A DNA stretch of 42,801 nucleotides from Methanobrevibacter cuticularis (lineage in GTDB: Archaea; Methanobacteriota; Methanobacteria; Methanobacteriales; Methanobacteriaceae). Below, in pieces: positions 29,423 through 38,478 of the stretch. Under the pieces are notes generated by a model. The model made no database searches and was not told where the DNA came from. It saw only the letters and a list, made by a program, of their open reading frames with translations. The DNA is taken from positions 1 through 42,801 of the forward strand of contig NZ_LWMW01000091.1 in assembly GCF_001639285.1 (NCBI RefSeq). The letters are read 5' to 3'. Within the stretch, counting starts at the first letter, position 1; the number at the start of each line of letters is the position of its first letter. A program made the position numbers and the translations under genes.

Positions 29423-30208
29423 TTATTTGTTTTCACTGCCTAATTGAGTAATTAAGAATTTTTTACTTTTTAAAACATCTTCATAGCTATTTAATTCGAT
29501 TATTCCCATATCAATACACTTTAAAATTTCATAGTTAAAGTTGCTTGTTCCTTCCCCAAGTAAAAGATGTTGGTCCTTTAAACCATTATTATCATTTAAA
29601 TGAAAATAAGCAATATTATGCGTCTTTAAGATATCTAATGGATTTTTATATGTGTTAGCATGACCCCAATCAATAGTAGCTGAAGAACCAACATTTTCCA
29701 CGATCATTTTATGTTCTACAGGGCAGTTAGCTAAATAAGAAAATTTTTTAGGCATATTTTCAATAGATAATGTTATTCCAATATCATCGGCATAATCTTG
29801 ACAATTTTTGAGGGTTTCAATACTATATTCAATAGCTAAATCCCTAATTCTTCTTTCTCTTCTATGAACCATGCCGGGATGCGTAGTAATAGCTTCCGCA
29901 TTTAAAATATCAGCTAAATTTAGTGTTTCAATGGTTTGTTTTTCTGTTTCATCCCTTATTCCTTTATTCATACTTGCAGGATTTAAATCTATGGTTGGAG
30001 CATGGAGAAAAATCTCAATATTGCATGATTTAGCTAGATCAGCTATTTCATCTATTTTTAGTTTTTTTCTGTTGTTTATTAAATATCTAGGCCAATAAGG
30101 ACCTTCACACAATATTTCAATTCCTGCAAACCCGTCCTTTTTAGCTATTTGAAAAATTTTATCCAATGGCTTCATAAAAAGAGCCAATGATGAAAAACCT
30201 ATTTTCAT
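29423..30208 (-). CDS. Sugar phosphate isomerase/epimerase-like TIM-barrel protein
   Basis: This xylose-isomerase-like / AP-endonuclease-2 superfamily protein is 261 aa. The metal-site strands of this barrel are visible in order: GIEILCEG, FLHAPTIDLNPAS, AITTHPGMVHR, LSIENMPKK, ATIDWGHANTY, AYFHLNDNNGLKDQH and LLGEGTSNF, supplying the usual Glu/His/Asp ligands. Both an isomerase/epimerase and an endonuclease IV-like function are possible; the length and motif style favour the sugar isomerase group. GGAGTG precedes the ATG. It is convergent with the HAD gene (78 bp between ends). The substrate is unknown. Confidence 0.8.
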   Translation of the reverse strand: MKIGFSSLALFMKPLDKIFQIAKKDGFAGIEILCEGPYWPRYLINNRKKLKIDEIADLAKSCNIEIFLHAPTIDLNPASMNKGIRDETEKQTIETLNLADILNAEAITTHPGMVHRRERRIRDLAIEYSIETLKNCQDYADDIGITLSIENMPKKFSYLANCPVEHKMIVENVGSSATIDWGHANTYKNPLDILKTHNIAYFHLNDNNGLKDQHLLLGEGTSNFNYEILKCIDMGIIELNSYEDVLKSKKFLITQLGSENK

Positions 30209-30746
30209 TTTTACACTCCTTAATCATGATATATCGTGTTTGCAATTACTAGATTTTTTATTTGTTTTTAATGTTAAATATGTTGTTTTTAATTTTAAAA
30301 ATATCATACTACCTCCATATATAACATGTATATTTTTAAAAACATTTTTTTTCTCTAGATTAGACATTTATCTATTCTTTTAAAACATACTTCATGATTT
30401 TATTGTGAATTAACGATTATGATTAAATTATGTATTAACAATATTATTATTTTCTAATTTAAGTCCATTATTAAAATAATAATCTTAATTAAAAATAGTT
30501 AACGATTTTGATTGTTAATATAGAAGATATTAACGATGATTATTGCCAATCTAAGAGATATCAATGATAGTCATTAATATCTATCGAAACATTTATATAG
30601 AGAATATAGCAAATATGTATATATCCAAAATTGGATATATCCTAAAAATAATATATCACAATTAGATACTATGTTAAACATTCAAAACTTAAATTTTGCA
30701 ATATGCATCAATTAAGATTCATGTTATTGTAATGGAAGTGAAATTT
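30209..30746. other. 540-bp divergent region upstream of padR
   Basis: No gene is seen. The part at 30480-30580 has loosely repeated GATATTAACGAT / GATATCAATGAT / ATTAACGATTT motifs. The padR promoter (TATA-like TTTATATA at 30592-30599) and a 22-bp palindrome at 30619-30640 follow. The isomerase promoter lies at the other end. Confidence 0.55.
30592..30640 (+). promoter_or_regulatory. padR promoter with 22-bp palindromic operator candidate
   Basis: TTTATATA at 30592-30599 is a good archaeal TATA box. About 25 bp downstream, where transcription should begin, a perfect inverted repeat has arms ATATATCCAA (30619-30628) and TTGGATATAT (30631-30640) with a 2-nt centre. PadR dimers commonly repress their own gene through such palindromes, so autoregulation is the natural reading. 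No identical copy is visible before the ABC genes. Confidence 0.6.
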
Positions 30747-31235
30747 ATGAGAGACCAGATAAATAAAAAATTTGAAGAACATTGGCACAAGTTTGGTCCT
30801 AAAAGTTCTTTTCATGATTTTGATAAGAAGCTATTGAAACACTCTATAGGAGGAATGATGAAAAAGAAATTGGTAACTTTCATCATTCTTTGGATCATAA
30901 CAAAAGAAAGAACATACGGATATGAATTGATTAAAAAATTAAATGAAGGTTGGGAATGTCCAATTGAAGATGACGATTTAAAAGAAATGCAAGAAGACAA
31001 AAAGAGACGTGGAAGAGAAGGACTGGGTTCTAATAGAATATATCCAATATTAAGAGACCTCGAGAGAAAAGGGCTGATAGAAGGTACTTGGGAAATGGAA
31101 GGTAAACGAAAGATAAAATATTATGAAGCTACTCAAAAAGGTGTAGTTACAATGAATAAAGTACAAATAATCCTTAAAACTAGAACTCCTCCAATATTCA
31201 AAGAATTTATAAAAGAAAATATATTTGATGATTAG
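30747..31235 (+). CDS. PadR-family transcriptional regulator
   Basis: This is a winged-helix repressor-type regulator of 162 aa. The PadR signature is clear: FIILWIITKERTYGYELIKKLNEGW (helices 1-2), then GLGSNRIYPILRDLERKGLIEGTWEMEGKRKIKYYEATQKG (recognition helix and wing). A KKRRGREG insertion lies between them. The N-terminal 30 residues are charged and extended. I choose ATG 30747 because GGAAGTG ends 6 nt before it; ATGs at 30696 and 30732 are alternatives. PadR regulators often control adjacent ABC drug or peptide exporters, and here the ABC genes follow in the same direction after a 416-bp gap. The inducer is unknown. Confidence 0.88.
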   Translation: MRDQINKKFEEHWHKFGPKSSFHDFDKKLLKHSIGGMMKKKLVTFIILWIITKERTYGYELIKKLNEGWECPIEDDDLKEMQEDKKRRGREGLGSNRIYPILRDLERKGLIEGTWEMEGKRKIKYYEATQKGVVTMNKVQIILKTRTPPIFKEFIKENIFDD

Positions 31236-31363
31236 AAATTAGAAAAAAACTAAAAGATCTAATAAAATAAAAGAAGGAAAAAATAAGATTGTTAATGTGT
31301 AAGCTGATTACAATGTTCAAAAAAGATAATTATATAGAATCTATAATTAAAAAAGAATATGAT

Positions 31364-31374
31364 GTGGGACCCAC
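31364..31374. promoter_or_regulatory. GTGGG-A-CCCAC palindrome
   Basis: A perfect odd-length palindrome, strikingly GC-rich in AT-rich DNA, located 130 bp after padR and preceded by another small palindrome TATAGA-A-TCTATA near 31333-31345. It may be a 3'-end hairpin for padR (a TTATTACTTTTT run follows) or a protein site for the ABC operon. Confidence 0.35.
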
Positions 31375-31415
31375 GCCTTATTACTTTTTAAACTAAATGT
31401 AAAGAAAAATACATC

Positions 31416-31561
31416 TAAAAAAAAATAGCTATTAGAAATTAAAATTAAAATAGCTATTAGAAATTAAAATTAAAATAGCTATTAGAAATTAAAATAGCTA
31501 TTAGAAATTAAAATAGCTATTAAAAATTAAAATTAAAATAGCTATTAGAAATTAAAATACA
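31416..31561. repeat. Tandem repeat of AAAATAGCTATTAGAAATT, 6 units
   Basis: Six copies of a 19-bp unit, some followed by an extra AAAATT (25-bp form). Each carries the window-wide palindrome TAGCTA. The array precedes the ABC ATPase promoter. Confidence 0.85.
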
Positions 31562-31651
31562 CATCAAAAATACATGAAAAAATTGAAATTTAAATATTAA
31601 AATATTTATATAGTAAAAAATCATTAAAAGTCGATGGATGGTGAAAAATAA

Positions 31652-32746
31652 ATGAAATATGCAATAGAAACTGAATCTCTTACAAAAAAATATGATGATT
31701 TTTTAGCTGTAGATGCTCTTGATATGAAAGTAAAAAATAAGAGTATTTTTGGATTTTTAGGTCCAAATGGAGCTGGAAAAACCACTACTATAAAGATGTT
31801 AACTTGTTTGATTCAACCTACACACGGAACAGCCAGTGTGTCCGGATATGATATAACTAAAAAACCAGATGAAGTAAGAAAAAAAATAGGAATGGTTCCT
31901 CAACTAGTTAGTTTATATGGAGATTTAACTGCTAGAGAAAATGTAAGTCTATGTGCTGACTACTATGGGATCCCAAAGGATAAGCAAGAAGAAAGAATAG
32001 CTGATCTTATGGAACTTGTAGATATCAAATATGCTGAAAATAAATTAGTTAAACAAATGTCTGGAGGACAAAAACAAAAAGTTTCTGTTGTTGCTAGTTT
32101 AATCCACAAACCAGATGTCTTATTCTTAGATGAACCTACAATTGGATTAGATCCTACCACAAAATTAGTTTTATGGGAATTAATTCAAGAATTGAATGAC
32201 AATGGCCATACCATTATATTATGTTCTCATGACATGTATGAAGTTGAAAAATTATGTGAAAATATTGGAATAATGAATAATGGTAAATTAGTTGCATTTG
32301 ATACCCCTCAAAAGTTAAAAGATAATTTGATGGCTAAACAAGAAGAAATTTTTGTTAAAGATTATCCTTTGATGAATGAAATGAAAAATAACATATCAGA
32401 TATTACAGATCATCAAGCTTCAGAAGTTACTAAAAATAAACTTGATACCCATATACCTACCACAGAATTAAGTATGATGGTTGATAATTTAAGTGACACT
32501 ATCATTGAAAAAATAAAAGATTTAAATTTTGTATATGGAGTTAAACAGAGCCATAACAAAAGAATAAGTGTAGATATTGATCAATTTTCAAAGGATGATG
32601 GAATAAATGAAGTTATTGAAATTATTATGAAAAATAATGGAAATATAACTTCTATAACTACGAATGATCCATCACTAGAAGATGTATTTGTTGATTTAAC
32701 AGCGAAAAAGAAATTTGAATCCATAGACATTGAAGCTGTTAAATAA
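31652..32746 (+). CDS. ABC transporter ATP-binding protein (ABC-2 export type)
   Basis: This is the ATPase of an ABC-2 exporter of the drug/antibiotic (DrrA-like) type, 364 aa, cytoplasmic. Walker A GPNGAGKT is at 37-44, the Q-loop Gln at 84 (MVPQLVSLYG), signature MSGGQ at 136-140, Walker B VLFLDE at 156-161 and the H-loop in ILCSHDMYEVE. The C-terminal 130 residues after the nucleotide-binding domain include the ITTNDPSLEDVFVDLT ending common to DrrA/NatA-like proteins. GGTGA lies 8 nt before the ATG. The permease gene follows after a 382-bp gap containing a 60-bp repeat. The substrate is not predictable. Confidence 0.92.
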   Translation: MKYAIETESLTKKYDDFLAVDALDMKVKNKSIFGFLGPNGAGKTTTIKMLTCLIQPTHGTASVSGYDITKKPDEVRKKIGMVPQLVSLYGDLTARENVSLCADYYGIPKDKQEERIADLMELVDIKYAENKLVKQMSGGQKQKVSVVASLIHKPDVLFLDEPTIGLDPTTKLVLWELIQELNDNGHTIILCSHDMYEVEKLCENIGIMNNGKLVAFDTPQKLKDNLMAKQEEIFVKDYPLMNEMKNNISDITDHQASEVTKNKLDTHIPTTELSMMVDNLSDTIIEKIKDLNFVYGVKQSHNKRISVDIDQFSKDDGINEVIEIIMKNNGNITSITTNDPSLEDVFVDLTAKKKFESIDIEAVK

Positions 32747-32806
32747 TAGCTAAAAAAATATTTACCTAGAAATAAAATAAGAAGTTGATTGATGCTTTAA
32801 TAAGAT

Positions 32807-33060
32807 TGATTAGAACAATTAATTACTTAAATTACTAATAAAAATTAATTAAAACAATTAATTACTTAAATTACTAATAAAAATTAATTAATAATTATAA
32901 TAAATTAATTAAAACAATTAATTACTTAAATTACTAATAAAAATTAATTAATACTTATAATAAATTAATTAAAACAATTAATTACTTAAATTACTAATAA
33001 AAATTAATTAATACTTATAATAAATTAATTAAAACAATTAATTACTTAAATTACTAATGA
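32807..33060. repeat. 60-bp minisatellite, about 4 units
   Basis: The exact 60-bp period includes AAAACAATTAATTACTTAAA, TTACTAATAAAAATTAATTA and ATACTTATAATAAATTAATT. The first unit is shortened by deletion of the last segment. It separates the ABC ATPase and permease genes, which would usually abut in an operon. Confidence 0.92.
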
Positions 33061-33128
33061 AATTTACAAAATTAATTAAATTGAGTAGTGAGATTTAAAA
33101 ATTACAAGATATTAAAGGAAAAGATATT

Positions 33129-34361
33129 ATGGAAACGAAAAAAATATTGTGGATGCTTAAAAAAGATCTTTTATCTCTTTGGAGGCATAAAACACGCCTT
33201 ATATCCATGTTAGTATTTCCAATTATTATGATAACCTTATTTGGTTATGGAATGGGAGGTTCAATTGAAAATATCCCTGTAGCAGTTGTAGAACAAAGCC
33301 ATGGTAATGTGACAGACATGACTTTAATGGCTATTAAAAATACATCTATGTTTGAAGTAAAAAGTATTACTAATGATGTAAATAAAGCAAAATCTATGGT
33401 TGATAGTGGAGAGGTGAAAGCAGCCATTATTCTTCCATCGAATTTTGAGGATCTAAGTGATGATCAGGCTAAGACGGTTGTTCTCTATTTAGATTCCTCT
33501 GATCAAATAGCTGGTCAAGCCATAGTTCCTTCAACTCAAGGATTATTTGCTCAAATTGGATCTCAGATTGGGGCAGAAAAACTAGCTACATTATCTGTTA
33601 CAGGACCTACGGCATCAGTTACAGGTGAAAATATTAGTACTGAAAGCTCAGGTGAGACTAGCACTGAGAGTGAAGGAACTGATGTTGCCAATGGTATTAC
33701 TAACAGCCTTAATGGAGTAGTAAATACAATAAATCTTCAAATAAATAAGATATATGGAGATATTGCATATATTGACTTTTTAGTTCCAGCAATACTAGCT
33801 ATGACAATGATGATGTCATGTATGATGGGAATGGGACAGTCTATAGCAGGTGAAAGAGAAACTGGAGAATTAGCTAGGTTATTCATGACTCCGACAAGTG
33901 TTGCTACAGTTATTGGTGGAAAAATTATCTCAAAACTCACTATTGAAACAGCAAAAGCAATTCTACTTCTTGTAACAGCCATATTGCTCTTTGGAATAAC
34001 AATAAATGGAAATATAGCTTTGGCCGTGATAATGCTTATTATAGGAGCATTATGTTTTGTTGGATTTGGAATAATGATATCTGCAACTGCATCTAGTCAA
34101 GAAGATTATACACAAATGGTTATGCCATTTACCATGCCTATGATGTTTGTATCTGGTGTTTTTTATCCTATAGAAACAATGCCATGGATATTCCAGAAAA
34201 TAGCTTATATAGCTCCATTAACGTATTTAAATGATGCTATGAGAGGAATAATGCTAAAAGGAGCTGGATTAGGAGATGTTTGGATTGATATTGTCGTTCT
34301 ACTTGGCTTTACAGCTTTATTCTTTGGATTAGGAGTAGTAAGATTTAATAGAGATGTGTGA
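33129..34361 (+). CDS. ABC-2 type transporter permease
   Basis: This is the membrane partner of the upstream ATPase, 410 aa. It has a first membrane helix at about 24-42 (LISMLVFPIIMITLFGYGM), a long extracytoplasmic domain (43-212) and five helices in the C-terminal half starting near 216 (FLVPAILAMTMMMSCMMGMG). The ABC-2 hallmark GERETGELARLFMTPTS follows helix 2, with FVSGVFYPIETMPWIFQKIAYIAPLTYLNDAMRG near the end. A Ser/Thr/Glu-rich stretch at about 157-185 looks like a flexible insertion in the external domain. AGGA precedes the ATG. The propeller gene follows after 41 bp. Confidence 0.92.
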   Translation: METKKILWMLKKDLLSLWRHKTRLISMLVFPIIMITLFGYGMGGSIENIPVAVVEQSHGNVTDMTLMAIKNTSMFEVKSITNDVNKAKSMVDSGEVKAAIILPSNFEDLSDDQAKTVVLYLDSSDQIAGQAIVPSTQGLFAQIGSQIGAEKLATLSVTGPTASVTGENISTESSGETSTESEGTDVANGITNSLNGVVNTINLQINKIYGDIAYIDFLVPAILAMTMMMSCMMGMGQSIAGERETGELARLFMTPTSVATVIGGKIISKLTIETAKAILLLVTAILLFGITINGNIALAVIMLIIGALCFVGFGIMISATASSQEDYTQMVMPFTMPMMFVSGVFYPIETMPWIFQKIAYIAPLTYLNDAMRGIMLKGAGLGDVWIDIVVLLGFTALFFGLGVVRFNRDV

Positions 34362-34402
34362 GTAAGAGACCTGGAATATTTAATCGATAATTAGGTGTTA
34401 AA

Positions 34403-35632
34403 ATGAATAAAAAAGGAATATTTATAATTTTAATAAGTTTAATAGCTATTGGATCTCTTACAGGAGTTTCAAGTGCAAATTGGACAATGTTCCATGAAAA
34501 TACAGAACATACTGGATATCTTGCAGAAGCAGGAAATTTTGTATCTAATTTATGGACAACATATATGGGAGGAGTTGTTAAATCTTCACCCGCAATAAAA
34601 GATAAAGTTATTTATTTAGCTACAGAAAATGGAATGTTAAAAGCTATCAATATGGAAAATGGAGATGAAAAATGGAGCTATGACCTAGGGGGAACAATAG
34701 TAGCTTCACCAGTAATAGATGGAAATAATTTGTTTATTGGTACATCTGAAGGATATATGTATAGTTACAATGTAGAAGACAAAAAAATATCTTGGAAATT
34801 CAAAGTATCCAAACCTATTGAATCTACTGCTTCAATAAAAGATGGAATATTATATTTTGGAGCAAATAATGGAAGAATATATGCCCTTAATGCAAATGAT
34901 GGCTCTAAAATATGGGAAAGTGAAGTTGGTGGAAAAGTAAAATCTTCACCAGCAGTGGTTAATGGAACTTTATTTATTGGATCAACAAATGGAAAAATTT
35001 TTGGACTAAGTGCTAGTGATGGAACTAAAATTTGGAATTATGTAACTGGAGATGCTGTAACATCTTCTCCTGCTTATACCCAAGGAAAAATATTTATAGG
35101 CTCAGAAGATGGAACTATCTATAGTTTAAATTCAACAGATGGATCTGTTGTTTGGAAACATGAATTGGGAAATAAAGTAATCTCATCACCGACTATTGAT
35201 AATAGAGAAAATAGTGTGTTTATTGGATCTGATAATGGATATATCACATCATTAGATTTAAGGGATGGAACTTTCAAATGGGAATATAAAACAGGTGCAG
35301 CAGTTCAATCAACTCCAGCACTTTATGGGGATAAAATAGCTATTGGTTCTAACGATGGAAGTATTTATGTTTTAAATAAATACACTGGTAATGTAGAATT
35401 CAATTATAATCCTGGAACTTATATATTTAATTCAGCTATTAGTTCTTCACCAGTAGTTTACGGAAAAAGTTTATTTGTTGCTGGAAATGATGGATATTTA
35501 TATTCACTAGATAGTGAAAAATTAGAAGCTCCGACATCCATATTCCTATACTACACTATAGCTATTTTAATAGCTGTTGTTGCAATTATAATAGCTTTAT
35601 TAATAGTACGAAAAAAACGAATGCAAAATTAA
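34403..35632 (+). CDS. Membrane-anchored PQQ-like beta-propeller protein
   Basis: This 409-aa extracytoplasmic protein has a signal peptide at 1-25 (ending GVSSANW), then about eight PQQ-like/BamB-like blades and a C-terminal membrane helix (about 380-402) followed by RKKRMQN. Each blade repeats the pattern 'SSPa...g.ifiGs.dG.iyaLn..dG...W', for example VVKSSPAIKDKVIYLATENG, KVKSSPAVVNGTLFIGSTNG and AVTSSPAYTQGKIFIGSEDG. No catalytic dehydrogenase residues are recognised, so scaffold or binding roles are more likely than PQQ enzymology. It lies 41 bp after the ABC permease with AGGTG before the ATG and is probably in the same operon; it may be an accessory component of that exporter. Confidence 0.87.
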   Translation: MNKKGIFIILISLIAIGSLTGVSSANWTMFHENTEHTGYLAEAGNFVSNLWTTYMGGVVKSSPAIKDKVIYLATENGMLKAINMENGDEKWSYDLGGTIVASPVIDGNNLFIGTSEGYMYSYNVEDKKISWKFKVSKPIESTASIKDGILYFGANNGRIYALNANDGSKIWESEVGGKVKSSPAVVNGTLFIGSTNGKIFGLSASDGTKIWNYVTGDAVTSSPAYTQGKIFIGSEDGTIYSLNSTDGSVVWKHELGNKVISSPTIDNRENSVFIGSDNGYITSLDLRDGTFKWEYKTGAAVQSTPALYGDKIAIGSNDGSIYVLNKYTGNVEFNYNPGTYIFNSAISSSPVVYGKSLFVAGNDGYLYSLDSEKLEAPTSIFLYYTIAILIAVVAIIIALLIVRKKRMQN

Positions 35633-35756
35633 AAACAATGAATAATTATGATAATAAATACTTAATTAAATATATGAGATAGTTCCCCATGAAATACTAT
35701 CTATGAATACATTTAATTTTATTGCAATTATCTACTTTATTTTCAAATTATATTAT

Positions 35757-35881
35757 TATTTTATTATTATAATCATTTTATTATTATAATTATTTTATTA
35801 TTATAATCATTTTATTATTATAATCATTTTATTATTATAATCATTTTATTATTATAATCATTTTATTATTATAATCATTTG
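35757..35881. repeat. 17-bp minisatellite, 7 units
   Basis: The unit ATTTTATTATTATAATC is repeated seven times, nearly perfectly (one TTATT variant). It sits in the 445-bp gap between the convergent propeller and alba genes. The rest of the gap is AT-rich with no visible gene. Confidence 0.92.
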
Positions 35882-36077
35882 ATTACTTGAAAATTATATC
35901 AATAAAAATATATATCTAAAAATAGTGATTTAATTAATATTAGTTATATAATCATTTAATAAAATGTTTATATTATTATTTATAGAATGTTTATAATTAT
36001 TTAGTAAAAATAGAAATAAAGAAATATATACTATTATTACTTAATTATAGAATGAAAAAATAGAAATAAATATCTGA

Positions 36078-36356
36078 TTAATTATCTTTTTTTAGGTGAA
36101 TCTCGATTGTAGAAACATTTGTATTTGCTCCATCACTTCCAGCAATTTCTTCAGTGGAAATGTCTATATTTTCAATATCCATGTCTGGAATAAAACGGTT
36201 TCTGACGATTTCCGCTACATCAACAGCTCTACTAATGGCCCTACCTCTAGCTTTTAAAATGACTTCGGGCGCACCATTGTTCATTTGAGTAACTACTGCG
36301 AGCACATAATTCATTACAGGCTTATTTCCTATGTAAACAATATTTTCTTCTGACAT
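36078..36356 (-). CDS. albA: DNA/RNA-binding protein Alba
   Basis: This is an abundant archaeal chromatin protein that dimerises and coats DNA or RNA. The 92-aa protein has the canonical [18 protein letters not shown] start, [22 protein letters not shown] core and [10 protein letters not shown] end. Aligning by eye with Sulfolobus Alba, the regulated Lys pair (KKPVMNY) is Asn11-Lys12 here, so the acetylated Lys position is Asn. The ATG at 36356 has a strong GGAGGT 7 nt upstream; a TTG at 36371 overlaps that SD and is rejected. In Methanobacteriales histones are also present, so Alba may have a more RNA-related or regulatory role. Confidence 0.95.
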   Translation of the reverse strand: MSEENIVYIGNKPVMNYVLAVVTQMNNGAPEVILKARGRAISRAVDVAEIVRNRFIPDMDIENIDISTEEIAGSDGANTNVSTIEIHLKKDN

Positions 36357-36537
36357 TAAATGGACCTCCAACTTGATGTTGTATTATATATAGTAATACC
36401 ATTATATAATTCTTATGTTTATATATAGTTATGTTTTTATATAATTCATATAAAAAGAATTTACTTAAAATATAAATAAACAAATAATAATGCTTATTCA
36501 TCTAATAAGAGAATCTATTTATATATGAAAACAATTA

Positions 36538-38073
36538 TCATTGAGCTTCTTTTATCATCAAAATTTTATTAATTGAATTTAAAACAGCATCTACACTGGC
36601 CATAATTACATCTTCACGAGTAGATCTTCCTGTAGCCTTATTAGCATCTTCATCAGAAGTTATAACAAATACTTCGGCTAATGCATCAGTTCCTCCAGTA
36701 ATAGCATCAATATTGTATTCTTCAAGATCTATATTTGTAGTATCTTTTACTAAATCTTGAATTGCGTTTAAAGCTGCATCAACTGGACCAACACCAATAC
36801 TAGATGTTTCTTTGACTTTACCATTAATCATCAATTTAACAGTAGCTGTAGCCGATACAGATTCTCCTGTCATAACAGATAATCCAAGCAACTTAATCGA
36901 TTCCTCTTTAGCTTTACCCAGAACTGTTACTGCTATCGCTTTCAAATCAGCATCAGTAATACATTTACCCTTATCACCAAGACCTTTAACCTGATGATAT
37001 ACAGAATCGAACTGATCTTGGTTCAACTCAATGTCATATTCTTCAAGCTTAGCTTTTAAAGCACTGGCTCCTGTATGTTTGCCCAAAGCTATTTTCCTTT
37101 TGTGACCAACTAATTCCGGAGGTATTGGTTCATATGTAGCAGCATTCTCAAGCACACCATGCACATGAATTCCAGACTCATGAGCAAATGCATTTTCTCC
37201 AACAATTGGCTTTGTGGGTGGCATTTTAATACCAGTAATACGTGAAACATATTCAGATAAATTAAATAGCTGAGTAGTATCTATATCTAAATCTATACCA
37301 TAAGCTATTTTCAAAGTTACAACTAATTCTTCAAGAGAAGCATTTCCTCCTCTTTCACCTATTCCATTTACAGTCACATGAGCCTGTTCTGCTCCAGCTT
37401 CAATACCCATTAATGAATTAGCAACAGCTAAACCAAAATCATTGTGGAAATGAATACTTATAGGCACTTTTAATTCATTTTTAAGTTTTGATATTAACAA
37501 TTTAGCTGTGGTAGGAACTAAAACACCTACTGTATCAGGAACATTAATTAAATCAGCCCCAGCTGACTCAGCTGCTTTATATACTTCAATTAAATAATCT
37601 TCTTCTGTTCTAGTTGAATCTTCAGCTGAAAATTCTACGGTTATTCCATGATCTTTAGCATATTCAATAGCTGTAACTGCTTTATCAATTACTTCTTCTT
37701 TAGACATCTTTAATTTAAAATCTCTGTGAAGAGAAGAAGTTCCAATGAATGTATGTACATAACTCAAATCACAATCAAGCAAAGCATCAATATCATTTTT
37801 AAGAACTCTAGCCAAACCACATAAATTAGCATTCAATCCCAAATCATTGATTAATCTAGCAGATTCTCTTTCTCCTACAGATACTGCAGGAAATCCAAAC
37901 TCTATTGTATTTACTCCGAGGTTATCTAACTTTTGAGCTATTTGTATTTTCTCATCAACTGTTAGAGCGACCCCAGGTGCTTGTTCTCCATCACGGAGAG
38001 TTGTATCAAAAATTTTAACTGAATCAGGAAGATTCATATGTTTTTTTGATTTCTCTAAGTTGTTTGCTTCCAC
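36538..38073 (-). CDS. leuA: 2-isopropylmalate synthase (LeuA/CimA family)
   Basis: This is a DRE-TIM metallolyase-type acyl transferase that condenses acetyl-CoA with 2-oxoisovalerate in leucine synthesis. The catalytic domain shows [30 protein letters not shown] (HxH metal ligands) and [14 protein letters not shown]. The C-terminal allosteric (LeuA dimer) domain is present after about residue 395, with [17 protein letters not shown] and [12 protein letters not shown], giving about 511 aa in total. The paralogue CimA (citramalate synthase) is the main alternative; [11 protein letters not shown] favours LeuA over the EAGSA form I associate with CimA. I start at the GTG 38073 because GAGG lies 7 nt upstream; an ATG at 38079 directly abuts that SD. 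Confidence 0.82.
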   Translation of the reverse strand: MEANNLEKSKKHMNLPDSVKIFDTTLRDGEQAPGVALTVDEKIQIAQKLDNLGVNTIEFGFPAVSVGERESARLINDLGLNANLCGLARVLKNDIDALLDCDLSYVHTFIGTSSLHRDFKLKMSKEEVIDKAVTAIEYAKDHGITVEFSAEDSTRTEEDYLIEVYKAAESAGADLINVPDTVGVLVPTTAKLLISKLKNELKVPISIHFHNDFGLAVANSLMGIEAGAEQAHVTVNGIGERGGNASLEELVVTLKIAYGIDLDIDTTQLFNLSEYVSRITGIKMPPTKPIVGENAFAHESGIHVHGVLENAATYEPIPPELVGHKRKIALGKHTGASALKAKLEEYDIELNQDQFDSVYHQVKGLGDKGKCITDADLKAIAVTVLGKAKEESIKLLGLSVMTGESVSATATVKLMINGKVKETSSIGVGPVDAALNAIQDLVKDTTNIDLEEYNIDAITGGTDALAEVFVITSDEDANKATGRSTREDVIMASVDAVLNSINKILMIKEAQ

Positions 38074-38092
38074 AATCATTCCTCAATATTCT

Positions 38093-38213
38093 AGTTAGCT
38101 ATATTATATGTTATACATATTTCATCACAGCTATTATAACTTATATATTACGCATATTTCATCACAGCTATTATAACTTATATATTACGCATATTTCATC
38201 ACAGCTATTATAA
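38093..38213. repeat. 37-bp minisatellite, about 3 units
   Basis: Units of AGCTATTATAACTTATATAT followed by TACGCATATTTCATCAC start at 38129, 38166 and 38203, with a diverged first copy before them. It lies directly upstream of leuA, over its likely promoter (minus strand). Confidence 0.85.
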
Positions 38214-38234
38214 CAATGATAAAAAAAATTATCA

Positions 38235-38345
38235 AATAGCTATTGAAAACTTAACAAATTATAGCTATTGAAAACTTAACAAATTATAGCTATTGAAAAC
38301 TTAACAAATTATAGCTATTGAAAACTTAACAAATTATAGCTATTT
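38235..38345. repeat. 25-bp minisatellite, 4.5 units
   Basis: The perfect unit ATAGCTATTGAAAACTTAAC plus AAATT is repeated with a 25-bp period, each copy containing TAGCTA. It is adjacent to but unrelated to the 37-bp array before it, so two different minisatellites share one 400-bp gap. Confidence 0.92.
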
Positions 38346-38478
38346 TAAAATATGTTTGCTATAGTATAAATAATTATTAAGATGAACATTTGAATCATTT
38401 TAAAAAAATTAATCAACTATAACTTAGACCTAAAAGATAATAAATTATTATTTTACACCTAAAAAAATTAATCAATTA

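Larger units (their letters stand above)
31236..31651. other. Gap between padR and ABC ATPase gene
   Basis: No gene is seen. It contains an 11-bp palindrome (31364-31374) and an array of AAAATAGCTATTAGAAATT units (31416-31561). The ABC gene promoter probably lies at 31585-31625, with a TATA-like ATATTTATATAG. Confidence 0.55.
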
